This document shows positions 58,486 to 64,000 of a stretch of 64,000 nucleotides of DNA, one piece after another. Positions within the stretch are counted from its first letter, which is position 1. Each line of letters starts with the position of its first letter. The translations under genes were made by a program, and so were the position numbers. The notes below the pieces were generated by a model. It had not been told where the DNA came from and ran no database searches. It was given only the letters and a program-made list of their open reading frames with translations. This stretch comes from Vicia villosa (taxonomy: Eukaryota > Streptophyta > Magnoliopsida > Fabales > Fabaceae): assembly GCF_029867415.1 (NCBI RefSeq), contig NC_081183.1, positions 68,274,336-68,338,335 on the forward strand, read 5' to 3'.

Positions 58486-60630
58486 TTAGGCAAAGAGTTT
58501 CAGGTAGGAGTCCTTCATCTGACTTTCCAGTTCCCAGGTAACATTTCCACCTGCCGGTCCTCCCCAAGCTACTCTGACCAACGCTATCTCCTTACCACGC
58601 AATTGTTTCAGTTTCCGATCTTCAATACTCATAGGCAAAGCTTCAACTGTCAGATTATCCTTTACCTGTACATCATCTACTTGGATCACATGAGATGGAT
58701 CAGCAATGTTTTTCCTCAACTGTGATACGTGGAATACATCGTGCAAATTCGCAAGCGTTACTGGCAACGCAATACGGTAAGCCACCTCTCCAACCCTTTC
58801 TGTAATCTGATACGGACCAATGAAATGCGGAGTCAACGTCCTTGATTTCAGTGCTATACCAACACCAGTCGTAGGAGTCACCCTCAAGAACACATGATCT
58901 CCTTCTTGAAATTCAAGTGTCCTTCGTCTTTTATCATGGTAGCTCTTCTGGCGACTCTGAGAAGCCTTCATCTTCTCCTTAATCAATTTAATCTTCTCCG
59001 TAGTCTCTTGTACAATTTCTGGTCCAATCACCGTACTCTCACCAGATTCATACCAACACAAAGGTGTTATACATCTCCTACCATACAAAGCTTCAAATGG
59101 AGCCATACCAATGCTCGAATGAAAACTATTGTTGTAGGTAAATTCAATCAATGGAAAATAACTATCCCATGCACGCAACAGATCTTCCAATGATTGAATT
59201 GTCCTTTCAGTCTGACCATCAGTCTGCGGATGATAAGCAGAACTCAACCTCAATTTAGTACCCAAAGCCTTCTGCAATCCTTCCCAGAATCGAGATGTAA
59301 ACCTTGGATCTCTATCTGACACGATACTCGAAGGGATACCATGTAAACTTACTATCTTCTCAATACACAATTGAGCTAACCTCTCCATCGGGTAATCCAT
59401 TCTCATCGGTATAAAGTGAGCAGACTTCGTCAACCTGTCCACAATAACCCAAATAGCTTCACAATTCTTCACCGTCCTCGACAAATCAGAAACAAAATCC
59501 ATAGATATACTATACCACTTCCATTCAGGAATAAATAACGGTTGCATAGCTCCATACGGCTTCTGATGTTCAATCTTCGACTTCTGGCAAGTCAAACAAG
59601 CATAAACAAATTCAGCTATTTCCTTTTTCATTCCAGGCCACCAAAACAGCTTCTTTAAGTCATGATACATCTTGGTAGTGCTAGGATGAATACTCAATCC
59701 ACTACGATGTCCTTCTTCAAGAATGCTCTTCCTCAAAACGGAAACATCAGGAACACAAACATGATTGCCAAACCTCATTATACCAGTCTCGTCGATTCTG
59801 AATTCCCCTCCTTTACCTTGGTTAATCCGAGTCAACTTATCAACCAACTCTACATCAGTCTTCTGACCCTCTCGAATTTCTTCAAGAATACCACTAGTCA
59901 GCTTCAGCATACCCAATTTAACACTGTTAGGAGTGTCTTCGCATACTAAACTCAAATGTGTGAATTGTTCAATTAAGTCCAATTCCCTCACCATCAACAT
60001 AGACATATGTAAGGACTTCCTACTCAAAGCATCGGCAACAATGTTTGCTTTACCCAGATGGTAATTCAGTCCAAAATCATAATCCTTGAGAAATTCTAAC
60101 CATCTCCTTTGTCTCATATTTAGCTCTTTTTGATCAAAGAGATACTTCAGACTCTTGTGATCACTAAATGCTTCAAACCTCGAACCATACAGATAATGCC
60201 TCCATAGTTTCAATAGAAATACTACTAGTGCCAACTCTAAGTCGTGAGTCGGGTAATTCTTCTCATGCACTTTGAGTTGTCTCGACGCATAAGCGACTAC
60301 CTGTCGATTCTGCATTAGTACACCTCTTAATCCCATTAAAGAAGCGTCACAATAAACAACAAAAGATTCCGCCGGATTCAGCAAAATCAAGATCGACGCA
60401 CTAGTCATCCTCCTCTTCAACTCTTGGAATCCTTCTTCACATTTCTAATCCTAGATGAACACTTGACCCTTCCTAGTCAACTTAGTTAACGACAACGCTA
60501 ACTTTGAAAAACCTTCAATGAACTTCCTATAGTAACCCGCAAGACCAAGGAAACTACGGATTTCGGAAACTGACTTCAAAGCTTCCCATTGAGACATTGC
60601 TTCTACTTTCGATGGGTCAATGATAATACC
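58486..60630 (-). pseudogene. pol: Tekay-type pol fragment: end of RT, RNase H, integrase, chromodomain
   Basis: The long open part (60420-58486, 644 aa) contains RNase H (VVYCDASLMGLRG, VHEKNYPTHDLELA, FSDHKSLKYL, IVADALSRK), an integrase zinc finger ending CLTCQK, catalytic positions SMDFVS, VSDRDPRF and GQTERTIQ, and a C-terminal chromodomain-like segment (IALVRVAWGGPAGGNVTWE). Just upstream the RT tail (RSFLGLAGYYRKF) continues, but two TAG codons at about 60430-60450 interrupt the frame where Trp and Glu are usual. The RT core is missing because a new LTR begins at 60631. Integrase and chromodomain look intact, but the element cannot make a full Pol. Confidence 0.9.
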
Positions 60631-60890
60631 TGTCATACCCCAATTTTTGACCCTAAGATCATACATCATTTGCATATCAATCATCAATCAATAAGTTTTC
60701 AACTTAGAACTCTACTTGTGATGTTGTGTACACTTCATCTGTAAGAGGAATCATCAAACACCAATGTTTTTCTTGTATATGTTATTTTACTAACGAAAAT
60801 ACCATAAATATTGCCTTGTGCTTTTGTATGTTTGTGTTTTGTAGGTATCAAGTCAAAGTATCCTTCAAAAAGGGCATTTTTCAACAATTT

Positions 60891-61080
60891 CACTGTGCAA
60901 ATCGATTTGCATAAGGTGTAAATCGATTTCCACAACTGATTTTGCCCAGATTTTGCTTCTTCCATCAGTGCAAATCGATTTGCATAATGTGCAAATCGAT
61001 TTACATAACTGTTTTTTCCCCAGATTTTGCCTTTTTCAGCAATGTAAATAGATTTGCATAAAGTGTAAATCGATTGCACC
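60891..61080. repeat. Palindrome-pair array A1: AAATCGATTT pairs, 21-bp pitch
   Basis: AAATCGATTT starts at 60899, 60920, 60972 and 60993, with variants at 61046 (AAATAGATTT) and 61067 (AAATCGATTG). Within each pair the pitch is exactly 21 bp; pairs repeat every 73-74 bp. Two sites extend to a perfect 14-bp palindrome GCAAATCGATTTGC. The array lies upstream of the TATA box. Confidence 0.95.
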
Positions 61081-61317
61081 AGTGCGAATTTGGAAAAATG
61101 AAGGCAAATTTCAGCTTTTGGAAGTGTTGACATCATTTGCAAGCATGGGAAGCATGACTTAGCTCTTGTATTTGATTGCCTACATCATTTAATCATAAAC
61201 CCTCATGTGGTTGCATCAAGACCATTGGATCTCTTTTTTGGCTCCAAATTCATCTCCCAAGCCTAATTCTATTTTCCAATCCTAATTCCAAACCACAAAA
61301 ATTCCCAAGCCTAGCTC

Positions 61318-61328
61318 CTATAAATTGA
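61318..61328 (+). promoter_or_regulatory. TATA box of the 60631 LTR
   Basis: CCTATAAATTG is followed about 120 bp later by a GTGAGT donor-like site. It lies between the two palindrome arrays A1 and A2. Confidence 0.55.
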
Positions 61329-61776
61329 GCCATTCCCCTCTTCATTTTTCAAGCTTTGATAGCCAAGAAAACTCTTGCTCTTTCTCTCCTCACTTCTTCC
61401 AAACCCCTCACTCAAAGCTCTTGTTTCTTCCATAAAAATTAGTGAGTCACATCTTGAACCTCACTAATTTAGAGCTAAACCTCAACCTAAACACTACTTT
61501 CTTCATCAATTGTGAGAGATCAAGGCTTGTGGTTGTGTGTTCTTGAAGAAGATTCAAAGTTTGTGGAAGATTTGGTAAAATTCTAGATCCTTTCCATAAT
61601 TCAAGATGTGATCCATTGTTGTTTATGCTTGATGCACCTTTGGTGCTACATTGATGAGCTATGCTTGCTTACTTGATACATTTTCATGCACAATTTGATC
61701 CAAGATCACAAGATGTTTGGTTTTATGTTTAAACAAGTTTTCTTCCCTTGATTTGTTGTTTTTTTGAAAAACCGTG

Positions 61777-61890
61777 TTGTGCAAATCGATTTACATCTGG
61801 TGCAAATCGATTTACATAACTAAAAAACTGCGCAGATTTGAAAACAGAGTTATGCAAATCGATTTACACTCTATGAAAATCGATTTACAT
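61777..61890. repeat. Palindrome-pair array A2: AAATCGATTT pairs, 21-bp pitch
   Basis: AAATCGATTT starts at 61783, 61804, 61856 and 61877: 21 bp within pairs and 73 bp between pairs, as in array A1. It lies downstream of the TATA box and so would be transcribed. Confidence 0.95.
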
Positions 61891-63632
61891 CTGAGCAGAA
61901 TGTGTTTTTTTGCCGTTTTTAACTTGTTTTTGGTTCTAACTCATCTTCTACTCCATTCTTTTGATTTTTCTTTGAATCACAAAGTTAGAGGCCTAATTTC
62001 TCTCTAATTTCAATGGACTTAGGGCGTCGATAGGATGAGAATCCGAATCCGCAATATTAAGTGATTGAAATTATGGATGAAAGGAGCTTTTGAATGTGGT
62101 TCCATCTTTTATTTCTTTTTCTTTTGATCGATGAAAGTCTTTGATACCTTGAGAATTCTTATGGATTCTTGGTAAAGACTAGATCACTCCTTATTTTCTT
62201 TTCGTGCGGTATTGCTTTCGGAGAATGATCTACATATCATTTCTCTCGCATGCATTAGCACATAAAGTTTTGACCGGCCTCGTTGTAGGGTGATTTCTAT
62301 ATAAATCACTTGGCGATCTGCTTAACATAGCGCAATATTTCGTGTCCCGAATAAAAAAGATCAAATATGGAAGAGAAATGTATGCGGTTGATTTCAGACT
62401 TATGGAGGTTTATCGTGTAGTCGCTATGATTTTATCAAGCTTCTGATAAAGTTCCATTGAATTTAAATCCGAGAACATCCTTCACTCACCATCGATTTTT
62501 CTTACTAACTTTGATAACATACTTGACAAGTTTCAAGATGGTTATCTTTAACATCTAACAATTGACTTTAATTTTCGCAATTTATTATATTGCTCTTTAT
62601 ATTTTGCTTTATGCTTTACTTTATCATTTCATCACGTTTATATTCCGCTATTTTTTCTTTGTCCATTTGGACGTACTGTTTATGTTTCCTCTATTTTCTT
62701 TTGTCCACTTGGACCATACTTTACTTTTATGCTAAAACACTAATAAACAACAAAAATCTAAAAAAACACCTAAGGCTCTCTTTCGGACTATTGGTTACTA
62801 TCCCGAGCATTTTGGAGATTCGGACTTATGGACTTAGTACCTCTGGACCCTTACAATATTATTACTCTGTTGTTATTCTGTCTGTCTGGCATTGGATTGT
62901 TGTCTGTTTGTGTATGCAGGTATTTCCTTGAAAGTCCTTGATGGTTAATTCCAAGGCATTGATATAAGGATTTTACCCAAAAACAGTCGTTACTCTGCCC
63001 GATTTTCGTCAGAATTTTAATGTGCTTAATGCAAAGTGGTGCTAAGATAATAATTTCATCTGGATCCCCAAGTAATGTGTTGGTTTGGTATTGTTAAGTC
63101 CAAAGGATGGGAAATTTACCTTGACTCATAATGTCAAGTGTTGGCTTCTTCTTCGGTTAGATCGTTCTTTTCCTTAGCTTTTATTTTACGCAATAGGATA
63201 GCCTCTTCATCTCCTCCTCTTCTTTAATTTTCAAAATCTTCTCTCTTTATCAAAAATCTTCTTATGTTTGCAACCTTTTCAAAGCCTTTCCCTAAAAATA
63301 TCTTTTTCCCTTAGTGGCCTCTTTCTTCAAAAAGCTTAGACACGACTAATCGTTGAAACGTGTGGCGATACCCCACGATTTTGAAATTGATTGATATAAT
63401 TAGATCTTTTCCGCGTGAGAGAGCTAGTGGCATACTCGTTGATTTTATCCGAGTTGGAGCCCTTCTTTCATTTGCAATGCAAAGAACTCGTTTGTTCTCA
63501 TGCTCAAGATCAATGGCTGAGTATTTCTCTCGGACGACGAGAAAGTGTCTATTCGTTTTAAAATGTTTTTCCCTTTAAGCAGAACTACATTAGCTCTGAC
63601 TTCTCCATTGCACCGAGGAGGTATGTAGGCAC

Positions 63633-64000
63633 TGTGAATACAAGATCACACTCACAGAGTATGTGAATACAAGATCACACTCACAAAGATGTTTTTGATT
63701 CATGGCAAACTCAACAAGCACTCAAGCAACAAGGTACAAGCAGAAGAACTCAAAGAAAAGCAAGCTTTGGTCTCTCATAACAGGGCAGGTCGACCTACTA
63801 TGCACGCAGGTCGACTCAACACAAGCAAAATAAGAGGAACTCAGAAAATCAGCAGTTAGGTCGACCTACTCCCAACACAGGTCGACCTAAAATGAAGAAA
63901 TTTACATATCACTCTGCTAGGTCGACCTACACAACAACTAGGTCGACCTAATCTGAGAAAATTTCCCCAAAACGCATCTGAAGTGGATTCTGGTCGACCT
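63633..64000 (+). mobile_element. Unidentified inserted element, start only
   Basis: Sequence from 63633 (TGTGAATACAAGATC...) replaces the expected remainder of the host LTR. A 24-bp word, TGTGAATACAAGATCACACT plus four bases, occurs at 63633 and again at 63662. No open frame or family-specific motif is visible before the window ends. A TG start would fit an LTR, but this is inference. Confidence 0.4.
63787..64000. repeat. Palindrome-pair array B: AGGTCGACCT pairs, 21-bp pitch
   Basis: AGGTCGACCT starts at 63787, 63858, 63879, 63919 and 63940, with an AGGTCGACTC partner at 63808 and a TGGTCGACCT copy at 63991 at the window edge. All three complete pairs have exactly 21-bp pitch. Pairs are 71, 61 and 72 bp apart. 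Several sites extend to TAGGTCGACCTA. Confidence 0.95.

Larger units (their letters stand above)
56839..60630 (-). mobile_element. Chromodomain Ty3/gypsy element (Tekay type), partial, minus strand
   Basis: A 3' LTR (56839-58443), polypurine tract and a pol fragment with RNase H, integrase and chromodomain are present. The element is truncated on the right by insertion of another LTR into its RT at 60631. Single RNase H and the C-terminal chromodomain place it with chromoviruses, not with Ogre. Confidence 0.88.
60631..63632 (+). repeat. LTR of a plus-strand Ogre-like element, interrupted near its end
   Basis: It starts TGTCATACCCCAATTTTTGACC and interrupts the Tekay RT; ATACC at 60626-60630 would be the left target copy. 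It contains palindrome-pair arrays (60891-61080 and 61777-61890), TATA (61318-61328), a donor-like TTAGTGAGT at about 61439-61447, and the GAACTAC...GTAGGCA module at 63582-63632. Other LTRs continue about 250 bp past that module, but here different sequence begins at 63633. No coding region is supported in 61900-63580. Confidence 0.75.

Noticed and set aside
60735..61142. 135-codon minus-strand frame with KSIY/NRFA repeats
   Set aside because: The peptide repeats are the translation of the AAATCGATTT palindrome pairs inside an LTR. There is no independent coding evidence.
1..64000. A host protein-coding gene
   Set aside because: Every open frame with recognisable homology belongs to a retrotransposon. 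The remaining frames are short, overlapping or low-complexity.

Overview
The window is plant nuclear DNA made entirely of nested LTR retrotransposons. I found no host gene, no functional tRNA or rRNA gene, and nothing prokaryotic. Most elements belong to the Ogre/Tat branch of Ty3/gypsy. Signs of this are an extra ORF1 before gag, a tRNA-Arg-type primer site, LTRs starting TGTCATACC, an intron between protease and RT, a second RNase H before integrase, and tandem repeats in the 3' untranslated region. Very large Ogre elements at this density fit a legume with a big genome (Pisum, Vicia, Lathyrus or Lens type). That species call is inference.

Layout. An old, decayed minus-strand Ogre (outer element, about 226-55078) is the scaffold. 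Its order from right to left is leader, ORF1 (54516-53277), gag, protease/RT/RNase H, integrase, a repeat-bearing 3' region (3206-5094) and a damaged 3' LTR (226-3205). Four insertions interrupt it. (1) A young, nearly complete plus-strand Ogre at 5854-22970 lies inside integrase, with target duplication GCTTC and LTRs about 0.5% different. (2) A non-coding minus-strand element with 4.5-kb LTRs lies at 26902-41963. (3) A minus-strand solo LTR at 43154-52397 (duplication GTATT) lies inside gag and carries a 5.8-kb plus-strand solo LTR (43406-49248, duplication GTTTG). (4) A minus-strand LTR at 55079-56625 lies in the leader. The internal DNA of (4) is cut by a chromodomain gypsy element of Tekay type (56839-60630). 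That element's RT is cut by a plus-strand LTR (60631-63632), which another element appears to enter at 63633.

How the genes work together. In the young Ogre, ORF1 precedes Gag-Protease, which is joined to RT-RNaseH-aRNaseH-Integrase by a GT-AG intron (15077-15354) whose removal restores the frame exactly. Its only visible coding lesion is one in-frame TAG early in gag. The outer Ogre and the Tekay element carry stops, frameshifts and deletions and are dead.

Best unexplained signals. (a) 10-bp TCGA-centred palindromes come in pairs with an invariant 21-bp pitch, in two arrays with different sequences (AAATCGATTT at 60.9-61.9 kb, AGGTCGACCT at 63.8-64.0 kb). (b) A stem ending at the polypurine tract keeps its pairing through compensatory changes in three elements. 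(c) A 45-bp repeat array is built from covarying hairpins. (d) tRNA-like pol III-type modules sit in sense at a similar place in several LTRs.
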